Shown here: one piece after another, positions 1 through 5,672 of the stretch
How the letters are laid out: every line of letters starts with the position of its first letter
Numbering within the stretch: position 1 is the first letter of the stretch
DNA from: an uncultured Comamonadaceae bacterium
GTDB taxonomy: Bacteria > Pseudomonadota > Gammaproteobacteria > Burkholderiales > Burkholderiaceae_C
Length of the DNA stretch: 5,672 nt
Direction: 5' to 3'
Assembly: GCA_937893415.1 (NCBI GenBank)
Contig: CALBWZ010000278.1
Coordinates: 1 to 5,672 of the forward strand
The notes under the pieces: model-generated
What the model was told of the DNA's origin: nothing
The model's input: only the letters and a program-made list of their open reading frames with translations
Databases searched by the model: none
Position numbers and translations under genes: made by a program

Positions 1-2360
1 ATTTGGCTTTTGCCGTCTTTTTGTCGTTTATGTCCTATCCGGCTTTCAAGCGCTCAAGGCGAGACATAGTCCCTGCGCTGGACTGGTTGCTCGCACTGAC
101 CGCAGCGTTTTGTGCCGCGTATCTTTTTTTGTTTTACAACGACTTGGCGACCCGACCAGGTCAGCCCACCACTGTTGACATCACGGTTGGTGTGATCGGC
201 ATGATGTTGTTGCTAGAGGCCACCAGGCGCGTGCTGGGTTTGCCCATGGTGATTGTGGCAAGCGTATTTTTGTTGTACACCTTCGCTGGCAGCTACATGC
301 CGGGTTTGATTGCCCACCGTGGTTACTCGCTGGCACGTGCCATGACCCACCAGTGGCTCACCACCGAGGGCGTATTTGGTGTGGCGCTGGGTGTGTCCAG
401 TGGCTTTATTTTCTTGTTTGTGTTGTTTGGCTCGTTGCTAGACAAGGCTGGCGCCGGCAATTACTTCATCAAGTCGGCCTTCGCCTTGTTGGGCCACATG
501 CGTGGCGGCCCAGCCAAAGCGGCCGTGTTGTCTTCAGCGGCTACGGGCTTAATTTCAGGGTCTTCCATTGCCAACGTGGTGACAACGGGCACATTTACCA
601 TCCCGCTCATGAAGCGTGTGGGTTACAGGCCAGACCAGGCCGGCGCGGTAGAGGTGTCTAGTTCTGTCAACGGTCAACTCATGCCGCCTGTGATGGGCGC
701 TGCGGCTTTTTTGATGGTGGAGTATGTGGGCATCCCCTATACAGAAGTCATCAAGCACGCATTTTTACCCGCCATTATTTCGTATGTGGCACTGTTGTAC
801 ATCGTTCATTTAGAAGCTTTAAAAGCAGATATGCAGGGGCTGCCTAGGCGCAGCACCGCACCTTGGCAACAGCGCATGGTGTCGTTTGGCTTAACTGTTG
901 CCGGTTTTGTGGTGCTGGCAGGCGTGGTCACTTGGGTGATTGGTGTGCTCAAAAGCATGCTGGGTGCCGAAGCCGTATGGCCTATTGGACTGGGCTTGTT
1001 GGGACTCTACGTTGGCTTGTTGTGGTTTGGTGCCAAGCAGCCGCAGCTGGAGTTGGACGACCCCAATGCCCCCGTCTTTGAGCTGCCTGAAACAGGGCCC
1101 ACCCTCAAATCTGGTTTGCACTACTTGCTGTCGGTGGTGGTGTTAATTTGGTGTCTGATGGTGGAGCAGTTGTCGCCTGGTTTGTCTGCGTTTTGGGCCA
1201 CCATGTTTATGGTGTTTGTCATGCTGACACAAAAACCCATCAAGGCTGCATTCCGTGGTCAGTCAGATCTAGTGGCGCAGTTTAAAGAGGGCTGGGCCGA
1301 TTTAATGGATGGTTTGGTTGCCGGTGCACGCAACATGATTGGCATCGGTGTGGCCACTGCAGCTGCTGGCATTATTGTGGGTACCGTCTCACTCACTGGC
1401 GTGGGCTTGGTAATGACAGAGGTGGTTGAGTTGCTCTCAGGCGGCAACCTCATGTTGATGTTGTTCTTGGTTGCCATCATCAGTTTAATTTTAGGCATGG
1501 GCTTGCCTACTACAGCCAATTACATTGTGGTGTCGACCTTGATGGCGCCCGTGGTGGTGGAGTTGGGTGCGCAAAGTGGTCTAATCGTGCCGCTCATTGC
1601 GGTGCATTTGTTTGTGTTTTATTTCGGCCTGATGGCCGACGTCACACCGCCAGTGGGCTTGGCGTCGTTTGCCGCAGCGGCCATTGCACGCACCGACCCG
1701 ATTAAAACAGGTGTTACGGCGTTCATGTACAGCATGCGCACAGCGATTTTGCCGTTCTTATTTATCTTCAATACCCAGCTGTTGTTGATTGGTATAGATG
1801 GCCCGTGGCACTTGTTTTTAACGGTCTCTAGTGCGCTGGTGGCGATGTTGGTATTTGCTGCGGCCACACAAGGCTTCTTTGTCGTGCGCTCCAAATTGTG
1901 GGAGTCGGTGGCCTTGTTGCTGGTGACTTTTACCTTGTTTCGTCCAGGCTTTTGGTGGGACATGGTCTACCCACCCTACACAACCATTCCAGCGGCGCAA
2001 ATGGCATCGGTGGTGGAAGATGCCCCAGTCGACACCGGCAAGCGTGTATGGGTTGAGGGTCTCAGTTTAGAGGGCGACGAGGTGCGCAAAGGTGTGTTGT
2101 TGCCATTGGGTCCAGCAGGCACTATGCGTCAGCGTTTGGCCTATTCGGGGTTGTCGGTGATGCCACAAGACGGTGGTTTATTTGTCAGTGTTGTGGCCTT
2201 TGGTAGCCGAGCTGAAAAGCTTGGCGTTGAGCAAGGTTTTGTCATCACCGAAGCAGAGGTCCCCAGCGACAGGCCGGACAAAGAGTGGATGTTCATTCCT
2301 GCATTGTGTTTGTTGATGCTGGTTGTGGTGTCTCAGCGCCGCCGCCGGGTGAGCAAGTGA
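1..2360 (+). CDS. TRAP transporter fused permease (DctQM-type, 4TM+12TM) with C-terminal DUF3394 domain, 5' partial
   Basis: This is a tripartite ATP-independent periplasmic (TRAP) permease of the fused small+large subunit type. It sits in the inner membrane and uses an ion gradient to import organic acids or related solutes delivered by a periplasmic receptor, commonly of the TAXI class. The reading frame is open from base 3 to the TGA at 2358-2360 (785 codons). It begins in mid-membrane segment (AFAVFLSFMSYPAF), and family members usually carry several dozen residues before this, so the start lies outside the window and the TTG at 3 is not the start. Many hydrophobic segments span residues 1-670. 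DctM hallmarks are visible: SGSSIANVVTTGTFTIP near residue 185, GQLMPPVMGAAAF near 223, GLPTTANYIVVS near 500 and MADVTPPVGLASFAAAA near 542. The last ~110 residues are a soluble PDZ-like stretch (GSRAEKLGVEQGF), then KEWMFIPAL and a final hydrophobic segment, matching the DUF3394 extension. No receptor gene is in the window. Substrate is unknown. Confidence 0.93.
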   Translation, partial: LAFAVFLSFMSYPAFKRSRRDIVPALDWLLALTAAFCAAYLFLFYNDLATRPGQPTTVDITVGVIGMMLLLEATRRVLGLPMVIVASVFLLYTFAGSYMPGLIAHRGYSLARAMTHQWLTTEGVFGVALGVSSGFIFLFVLFGSLLDKAGAGNYFIKSAFALLGHMRGGPAKAAVLSSAATGLISGSSIANVVTTGTFTIPLMKRVGYRPDQAGAVEVSSSVNGQLMPPVMGAAAFLMVEYVGIPYTEVIKHAFLPAIISYVALLYIVHLEALKADMQGLPRRSTAPWQQRMVSFGLTVAGFVVLAGVVTWVIGVLKSMLGAEAVWPIGLGLLGLYVGLLWFGAKQPQLELDDPNAPVFELPETGPTLKSGLHYLLSVVVLIWCLMVEQLSPGLSAFWATMFMVFVMLTQKPIKAAFRGQSDLVAQFKEGWADLMDGLVAGARNMIGIGVATAAAGIIVGTVSLTGVGLVMTEVVELLSGGNLMLMLFLVAIISLILGMGLPTTANYIVVSTLMAPVVVELGAQSGLIVPLIAVHLFVFYFGLMADVTPPVGLASFAAAAIARTDPIKTGVTAFMYSMRTAILPFLFIFNTQLLLIGIDGPWHLFLTVSSALVAMLVFAAATQGFFVVRSKLWESVALLLVTFTLFRPGFWWDMVYPPYTTIPAAQMASVVEDAPVDTGKRVWVEGLSLEGDEVRKGVLLPLGPAGTMRQRLAYSGLSVMPQDGGLFVSVVAFGSRAEKLGVEQGFVITEAEVPSDRPDKEWMFIPALCLLMLVVVSQRRRRVSK

Positions 2361-2362
2361 TG
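2348..2362 (+). promoter_or_regulatory. Ribosome binding site and TGATG stop/start coupling that fix the racemase-like start
   Basis: GGTGAG at 2348-2353 resembles the GGTGA part of an extended Shine-Dalgarno sequence and lies six bases before the ATG at 2360-2362. The permease stop TGA (2358-2360) shares its last base with this ATG. An in-frame ATG at 2285 also exists, but it would overlap the permease by 76 bases and add 25 residues (MDVHSCIVFVDAG...) that do not resemble the family. The start at 2360 gives MTNTAPRIALIHAL, a normal N-terminus for this fold. Confidence 0.75.
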
Positions 2363-3031
2363 ACCAACACCGCTCCACGTATAGCGCTTATTCATGCACT
2401 GGCGCATTCGGTTGCGCCCATCAACGACGCCATGCATCAGCAATGGCCACAAGCTGTGCGTATGAACTTGTTGGACGACAGCTTGTCGGCTGACTTGGCT
2501 GCGGAATCCGCAGGTCTGAATGACGCCATGACACAGCGCTTTTTAGATTTGGCGTCGTATGCCGTGGCCACAGGTGCGCAAGCTGTGTTGTTTACATGTT
2601 CGGCCTTTGGGCCTTGTATTGAAGTCGTCGCGCGTGCCCACCCCACAGTGCCCGTACTCAAACCCAATGAGGCCATGGTTGCCGAGGCCTTGGCTGCCCA
2701 GCAAGGTAGCCCAGCGCCTGTGGGTCTCATTGCCTCCTTTGCGCCTACGCTGGCCAGCATGCCCAATGAGTTTGGTGCAGGTGCGAGTCTGCAAACAGCG
2801 CTGGTAGAGTCAGCTTTAGTGGCGTTGAACGAGGGGCGTTTGGACGACCACGACGCCGCTGTGTTGGCCGCTGCCAAAGAGCTGGTTGCCAATGGCTGTG
2901 GTGTGATAGCTTTGGCCCAGTTCAGCATGGCCAGAGCTGCCAGCTTGCTGCGCCGTGAGCTCCATGTGTCTGTGCTGACCACACCGGACAGCGCCATTAG
3001 GCGCTTGCAATTGAGGTTACAAGGCTTTTAA
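2360..3031 (+). CDS. Asp/Glu racemase superfamily protein, one-cysteine variant
   Basis: This 223-residue cytosolic protein has the fold of the Asp/Glu/hydantoin racemase and arylmalonate decarboxylase superfamily. The N-terminal strand RIALIHAL (7-14) leads the first lobe. The first catalytic loop is seen in VLFTCSAFGPCIE, with Cys80 in the place of the first catalytic cysteine. VLKPNEAM (99-106) and PVGLIASFAPTL (120-131) are further conserved-looking blocks. In the second lobe, GCGVIALAQFSMA (179-191) aligns with the usual GADxIxLGCxG block, and Gln187 stands where the second catalytic cysteine is expected; nearby Cys180 is not at that position. Two-cysteine racemases use both residues as acid and base, whereas arylmalonate decarboxylase works with one, so this protein may be a decarboxylase, an isomerase or a one-sided enzyme rather than a true racemase. 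I recall LAQFSMA-type homologues in Burkholderiales, so this looks like a subfamily trait. Coupling to the permease suggests it acts on the imported solute. Family is confident, reaction unknown. Confidence 0.88.
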   Translation: MTNTAPRIALIHALAHSVAPINDAMHQQWPQAVRMNLLDDSLSADLAAESAGLNDAMTQRFLDLASYAVATGAQAVLFTCSAFGPCIEVVARAHPTVPVLKPNEAMVAEALAAQQGSPAPVGLIASFAPTLASMPNEFGAGASLQTALVESALVALNEGRLDDHDAAVLAAAKELVANGCGVIALAQFSMARAASLLRRELHVSVLTTPDSAIRRLQLRLQGF

Positions 3032-3089
3032 AACTTTGTAGTGTGTGCATTTCTTTAATTCAAGCCATGCGACAAACAACCTGATGTGT
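3032..3089. other. Convergent intergenic gap
   Basis: This 58-base gap separates the stop codons of the + strand racemase-like gene (TAA 3029-3031) and the - strand aminotransferase gene (TAA 3092-3090). It is AT-richer than its surroundings. I see no strong GC-rich hairpin with a T tract on either strand; the weak imperfect palindrome around 3019-3039 (ACAAGG...CTTTGT) spans the racemase stop and has mismatches. Transcripts from both sides may therefore read into each other or end by another mechanism. Confidence 0.5.
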
Positions 3090-3977
3090 TTAAGCTGAAC
3101 CTGTTTTTGCCAATTGGTACCGCTGGTACAACTCTTGGTAAATAGGGCCTGGCACACCATTGCCAACGGCTTGGCCGTCTAACAAGGTGATGGGCAACAC
3201 TTCTTTGGTGGCAGATGACAGCAGCAACTCGTCGGCTGCCAAGACCTCGCCTCTGGTGATGAGGCGCAGCTCGAAACCGATACCGGCGTCTGCGCACAAC
3301 TGCTCAATGAGGCCGTATCGAATACCTTCTAGCACCAAGTTGTCTTTGGGTGGCCCCATGACCACGCCGTTTTTGACCACCCATACGTTGCTGGCAGCGG
3401 CTTCGCTGAGGTGCTCGCCTCTGAACATCACGGTTTCTAGTGCACCCGCGTCGGCACTTATTTGTCTAGAAAACACCGCACCCAACAACGATGTACTTTT
3501 AATGTGAGCCTTTTCCCAGCGGAAATCGGATGCACTGACGCACGCCACACCGCTTGCGCGCTGGGCATCAGAAGGCATGCGCATGGCGCTGACCATCACA
3601 AACACGGTGGGGGTGATGTTGTCTGGCATAACGTGGTCGCGCATGGCGACGCCGCGGGTAATCTGCACGTATATCAAATGGTTGGCACACATTGGGGTGT
3701 TGGCGTGTTGTAACAAGTCGTTGGCAATGGCCAACCACTCATCGCGTGTGTGCGGATTGGGGATGCGCATCTCAGCCAACGAGCGTTCAAGACGTTGCAT
3801 GTGTTGCTCAAACCGAAAGACGGTGTTGTCATACACCGACAACACCTCGTACACGCCATCGCCAAATATAAAACCACGGTCCATGACGCTGATCTTGGCT
3901 TCGTTCAGGGGCAGGGTGTGCCCATTTAAAAAACATGGCGTGGCTGCAATGGTTGAGAGATCTGATGCGGTTGTCAT
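3090..3977 (-). CDS. D-amino-acid aminotransferase-like protein (class IV PLP aminotransferase)
   Basis: This 295-residue class IV (fold type IV) pyridoxal-phosphate enzyme most resembles D-amino-acid aminotransferase, which moves the amino group of D-amino acids to a 2-oxo acid in the cytosol. DRGFIFGDGVYEV (33-45) is the family N-terminal block with Tyr43; Arg62 in HMQRLERS fits the cofactor phosphate site. ITRGVAMRDHVMPDN (106-120) contains Arg113 and His115, matching the Arg-x-His carboxylate trap typical of D-amino-acid rather than branched-chain enzymes. DFRWEKAHIKSTSLLGAV holds the Schiff-base Lys160, and LSEAAASNVW holds Glu192, the partner of the pyridine nitrogen. Compared from memory with the Bacillus enzyme, the spacing from Arg113 to Glu192 is kept; the GITR block reads GIRY (218-221), a deviation. 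The protein begins about 11 residues earlier than the Bacillus one. The ATG at 3977 overlaps the upstream stop as ATGA, and no clear Shine-Dalgarno is seen, so translational coupling is likely. A branched-chain aminotransferase or 4-amino-4-deoxychorismate lyase is a less likely alternative. Confidence 0.9.
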   Translation of the reverse strand: MTTASDLSTIAATPCFLNGHTLPLNEAKISVMDRGFIFGDGVYEVLSVYDNTVFRFEQHMQRLERSLAEMRIPNPHTRDEWLAIANDLLQHANTPMCANHLIYVQITRGVAMRDHVMPDNITPTVFVMVSAMRMPSDAQRASGVACVSASDFRWEKAHIKSTSLLGAVFSRQISADAGALETVMFRGEHLSEAAASNVWVVKNGVVMGPPKDNLVLEGIRYGLIEQLCADAGIGFELRLITRGEVLAADELLLSSATKEVLPITLLDGQAVGNGVPGPIYQELYQRYQLAKTGSA

Positions 3978-4841
3978 GGTGGTGTGTGGTCTGGTTTAAG
4001 TCGTAAAGCAAGGTGCAAGTCACTTGCTTGTTCTGCGCTCAGGCGTCCAGCAGTTGTTAGTAAGTTTAGCTGTCGCAGGGCCACTTGTTGGTATAGCTGT
4101 GTGGCAGAAGGGCCAATCAGTTGTAAGGCGTGCATGTGCTGGCGCACCACGCCGGCATCACCCCTGGCAATGGGCCCAGCTAACGCATCGGCCAAGCCGT
4201 TGTGGCGCATAGCTTGCAGGGCACCGTGGCTTAAGGGCAACAAGGCCTCCCGCGCTTGCTCTGGGTCAATACCGACTTGTTGCCACAAATGACTGGCCTC
4301 GCTCAGCATGGACACCAGCGTGCTGGCCGCTGGCTATGCGCAGGGGTTTGAGCTGCACAGCGCTTGCAAGTTGGCTGGCCAGTTGCCAGACATCTGTCTC
4401 CAGCACGTGTGGCTGATGCGTGGCAACTTCAATGCCCACGCTGCTGCCAGCTAGGAGTTGCAGTGCAATGGCCGGTTGGGAAAATATTTGCAAGGGATGA
4501 AAGCCAATTGCCGCACTGGCCTTGTGCGCGTGTAAATGGCTTAGTTCAGTGGCACCGCTGCAGTGAAGCGCCACTTGGTGCGGCTGCCAATCTATGTGGC
4601 GCGACACGCTGTCAATGCGGTCGTCAGCAACGGTAAGCCACACCCAGTCAACCGCTTTCAACGCTGCAGTACCAAGCGGTCCAAGTCCTTGAAAGCCCAA
4701 GGATAGGCTAGGTTGAAACGTGTGTACAGCGTTGGGGTTGGCCACATAGCCCGCTACTGTTTCACCGGCCGCGCGCAGGGCCGCGGCCAAGGTGTTTGCC
4801 ACACGGCCAGGCCCTATAAAGGCATGGGTGTTGGTAGGCAC
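3974..4841 (-). pseudogene. Rossmann-like + DUF2520 protein, split by a frameshift
   Basis: Two - strand frames together make one protein of about 288 residues, the usual size for Rossmann + DUF2520 proteins. The first (4841-4266, 191 codons before stop) begins at a GTG one base after the preceding stop and carries HAFIGPGRVANTLA with the GxGxxA dinucleotide loop (10-15), LTVADDRI (69-76), LHCSGATELSHL (92-103) and GFHPLQIF (113-120). The second (4315-3974, 113 codons) carries LLPLSHGALQAM and LAGPIARGDAGVVRQHMHAL, the C-terminal helical DUF2520 signature. The homology moves from LKPLR in the first frame to PAASTLVSMLSEA in the second, so the sequence has one extra base (or lacks two) near 4310-4342; the second frame is closed upstream by a TAG at 4336-4334. 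The family resembles 6-phosphogluconate dehydrogenase and pyrroline-5-carboxylate reductase-type NAD(P) enzymes; I recall that a Francisella ketopantoate reductase (PanG) may be related, but no function is assigned here. A sequencing error, a true inactivation or recoding are all possible. The stop overlaps the next gene as ATGA. Confidence 0.85.
4310..4342 (-). other. Frameshift junction in the DUF2520 gene
   Basis: Reading leftwards, the first frame gives LKPLRIAS then nonsense (GQHAGVHAERGQSF...) to a TGA at 4268-4266, while the family-like sequence resumes one base later in frame as PAASTLVSMLSEASHLW. The two open frames overlap over 4333-4266. There is no homopolymer run or obvious slippery heptamer in this stretch, and no Shine-Dalgarno sequence before the GTG at 4315 that could restart translation. 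Confidence 0.75.
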
Positions 4842-4842
4842 G

Positions 4843-5547
4843 TTAGCGCTTGGCGTATTGGGTTGTGCCAAACAAAGCTTGCTTGGCTGTGTCGTCTGTG
4901 AGTGGAACGCGCAAGCTGGCCAGCACGTCAACACCGCGTTTAACCGCTGGACGCTCAGAGACTCGGTCGAACCAATCTTTTAGGGCAGGGTAGTCGCTCC
5001 AGTCTATGCCTTGGTTTTTCCAGCTGCGAATCCAAGGGAAGGTGGCAATATCTGCAATGCTGTACTGGTTGCCAGCAATGTACTTGCGACTTTGAACTTG
5101 CTTGTTGAGTACGCCGTAAATGCGTTTGGCTTCGTTGGTATAGCGGTCGTAGGCGTAGTCAATTTTTTCAGGCGCGTAAATGCGAAAGTGGTGAGCTTGG
5201 CCAAGCATGGGACCAACGCCGCCCATTTGAAACATCAGCCACTGCAGTGTTTCAAATTTGGCAATATCACTTTTCGGCATGAATTTGCCGAACTTGCTCG
5301 CCAAGTACACCAAAATAGCACCCGACTCAAACAAAGAAAACGGCTTGCCATTGGGACCATGGCTGTCCAGCATGGCGGGTATTTTGTTGTTGGGGCTGAG
5401 CTTTAGAAAGTCAGGTTGGAATTGGTCGCCAGCGCCAATGTGAACCGCGTGGGCGTGCCAGTCTTTGCCTAAACGTTGCCCACACTCTTCGAGCATGATG
5501 TGAACTTTGTGGCCGTTGGGTGTGGCCCAAGAATAGATGTCGATCAT
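4843..5547 (-). CDS. yfcG: YfcG-like (Nu-class) glutathione S-transferase family protein
   Basis: This 234-residue cytosolic protein is a glutathione S-transferase homologue closest to E. coli YfcG/YghU, which show GSH-dependent disulfide-bond reductase activity rather than classic conjugation. The N-terminal thioredoxin-like domain starts MIDIYSWATPNGHKVHIMLEE, with Thr9 and Asn11 matching the active-site residues described for YfcG in place of a catalytic Tyr/Ser/Cys. LSPNNKIPAM (50-59, with the cis-Pro57) and LFESGAILVYLA (72-83, with Glu74-Ser75 for the gamma-glutamyl group) complete the glutathione site. The all-helical domain has GGVGPMLGQAHHF and the capping box YSIADIATFPWI, both very YfcG-like. 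The length is slightly above the ~215 of YfcG. I chose ATG 5547 because homology begins exactly there, with AGAGAA about 10 bases upstream; an in-frame ATG at 5604 would add 19 unrelated residues, and the frame stays open to the window edge. It heads a three-gene unit; its TAA lies one base before the DUF2520 GTG. Confidence 0.9.
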   Translation of the reverse strand: MIDIYSWATPNGHKVHIMLEECGQRLGKDWHAHAVHIGAGDQFQPDFLKLSPNNKIPAMLDSHGPNGKPFSLFESGAILVYLASKFGKFMPKSDIAKFETLQWLMFQMGGVGPMLGQAHHFRIYAPEKIDYAYDRYTNEAKRIYGVLNKQVQSRKYIAGNQYSIADIATFPWIRSWKNQGIDWSDYPALKDWFDRVSERPAVKRGVDVLASLRVPLTDDTAKQALFGTTQYAKR

Positions 5548-5579
5548 GGTGAAAAATTCTCTGAGAAGTGCAGCCCTGT

Positions 5580-5609
5580 ATTGTACAAACAACAATGCCA
5601 GCATGTTGA
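5580..5609 (-). promoter_or_regulatory. Possible promoter of the GST-DUF2520-aminotransferase unit
   Basis: On the - strand TACAAT (5585-5580) differs from the TATAAT consensus at one position and would place transcription start about 25 bases before the GST ATG. The best -35 candidate is TCAACA (5609-5604), four of six matches with an 18-base spacer, inside the hairpin loop and stem. The -35 match is weak, so this is only a candidate. Confidence 0.35.
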
Positions 5610-5628
5610 AACGATGCTGGCATTGTTG
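5590..5628 (-). terminator. Perfect 15-bp inverted repeat, probable terminator of a gene beyond the right edge
   Basis: CAACAATGCCAGCAT (5590-5604) and ATGCTGGCATTGTTG (5614-5628) are exact reverse complements around a nine-base loop, with no mismatch. On the - strand the stem ends in CATTGTTG and runs into TTTGTA, a moderate T-rich tail, whereas on the + strand it is followed by ACTGCAC, which has none. That asymmetry favours an intrinsic terminator for leftward transcription entering from outside the window. The stem is only about half G+C and the tail is broken, and the repeat overlaps the putative promoter of the GST gene, so an operator is an alternative. Confidence 0.5.
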
Positions 5629-5672
5629 ACTGCACAGTGCTGAAAGCTCAGCGCCTTGAATTAACTTCCGCG
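5629..5672. other. Right-edge stretch, no gene assigned
   Basis: These 44 bases hold two small hairpins: GCAC-A-GTGC (5632-5640) and GCTGA-AAGC-TCAGC (5639-5652), which overlap by two bases. On the - strand one frame would end in AEVNSRR followed by TGA at 5650-5648 and another in TAA at 5663-5661. Either could be the tail of a gene beyond the edge that ends just before the inverted repeat, but seven codons or fewer are too little to identify anything. Confidence 0.3.

Noticed and set aside
3..5. TTG at base 3 as the true start of the TRAP permease
   Set aside because: The sequence there is already within a membrane segment that in the family is preceded by several dozen residues, so the gene continues past the left edge.
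2437..2997. Antisense open frame of 186 codons opposite the racemase-like gene
   Set aside because: It lies wholly within a well-supported gene, has low-complexity Ala/Ser/Lys-rich content and no recognisable motif; it is a product of the codon bias of the + strand gene.
3160..3507. Forward open frame of 115 codons opposite the aminotransferase gene
   Set aside because: The - strand frame carries all catalytic residues of a class IV aminotransferase; the + strand frame shows no family features.
3822..3846. Perfect 9-bp inverted repeat (GGTGTTGTC, 7-base loop, GACAACACC)
   Set aside because: It lies inside the aminotransferase coding region, encodes the conserved-looking VLSVYDNTVF stretch and has no T tract; most likely a chance result of codon choice.
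4843..4934. Upstream ATG at 4934 as the start of the DUF2520 protein
   Set aside because: It would overlap the GST gene by about 90 bases and add residues (MLTCWPACAFHSQ...) unlike the family; the GTG at 4841 sits directly before the Rossmann motif and one base after the GST stop.
5011..5406. Forward open frame of 131 codons opposite the GST gene
   Set aside because: It is a shadow of the GST frame, which is supported by full-length similarity to YfcG.
5548..5604. ATG at 5604 as the start of the GST-like protein
   Set aside because: The added 19 residues have no counterpart in YfcG-like proteins, and the segment holds the likely promoter and Shine-Dalgarno elements; homology begins at the ATG at 5547.

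Overview
The window looks like a chromosomal segment of a betaproteobacterium, most likely Burkholderiales and perhaps Comamonadaceae-like. This rests on the family flavour of the proteins (fused TRAP permease, 'LAQFSMA'-type racemase homologue, YfcG-like GST) and a moderate GC content; no rRNA, tRNA or marker gene is present to prove it. There is no sign of a mobile element, CRISPR array, phage or tRNA.

Layout. The left half (1-3031) is read on the + strand. It holds a large fused TRAP transporter permease, cut by the left edge, and a small Asp/Glu-racemase-superfamily enzyme whose ATG overlaps the permease stop by one base (TGATG). A short convergent gap (3032-3089) follows. The right half is read on the - strand as a compact three-gene unit, in transcription order: a YfcG/Nu-class glutathione S-transferase-like protein (5547-4843); a Rossmann-fold + DUF2520 protein (4841-3974) that is split by a frameshift in this sequence; and a D-amino-acid-aminotransferase-like class IV PLP enzyme (3977-3090). 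The junctions are very tight (TAA-C-GTG, then ATGA), so translational coupling is likely. The last ~125 bases hold a perfect 15-bp inverted repeat and a possible -10 box, which separate this unit from whatever lies beyond the right edge.

How the genes may work together. The permease would import an organic or amino acid-like substrate using a periplasmic receptor (probably TAXI type) encoded outside the window. The coupled racemase-like enzyme would act on that substrate or a derivative. It keeps the first catalytic Cys of the superfamily but has Gln where the second is expected, so classic two-base racemisation is doubtful. The - strand unit combines a thiol/disulfide enzyme, a probable NAD(P)-binding reductase-like protein and an aminotransferase; a common pathway is not evident.

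The most notable points are the frameshift in the DUF2520 gene inside an otherwise tight operon, the missing second Cys of the racemase homologue, and the inverted repeat at the head of the - strand unit. I saw no convincing wholly new system here.
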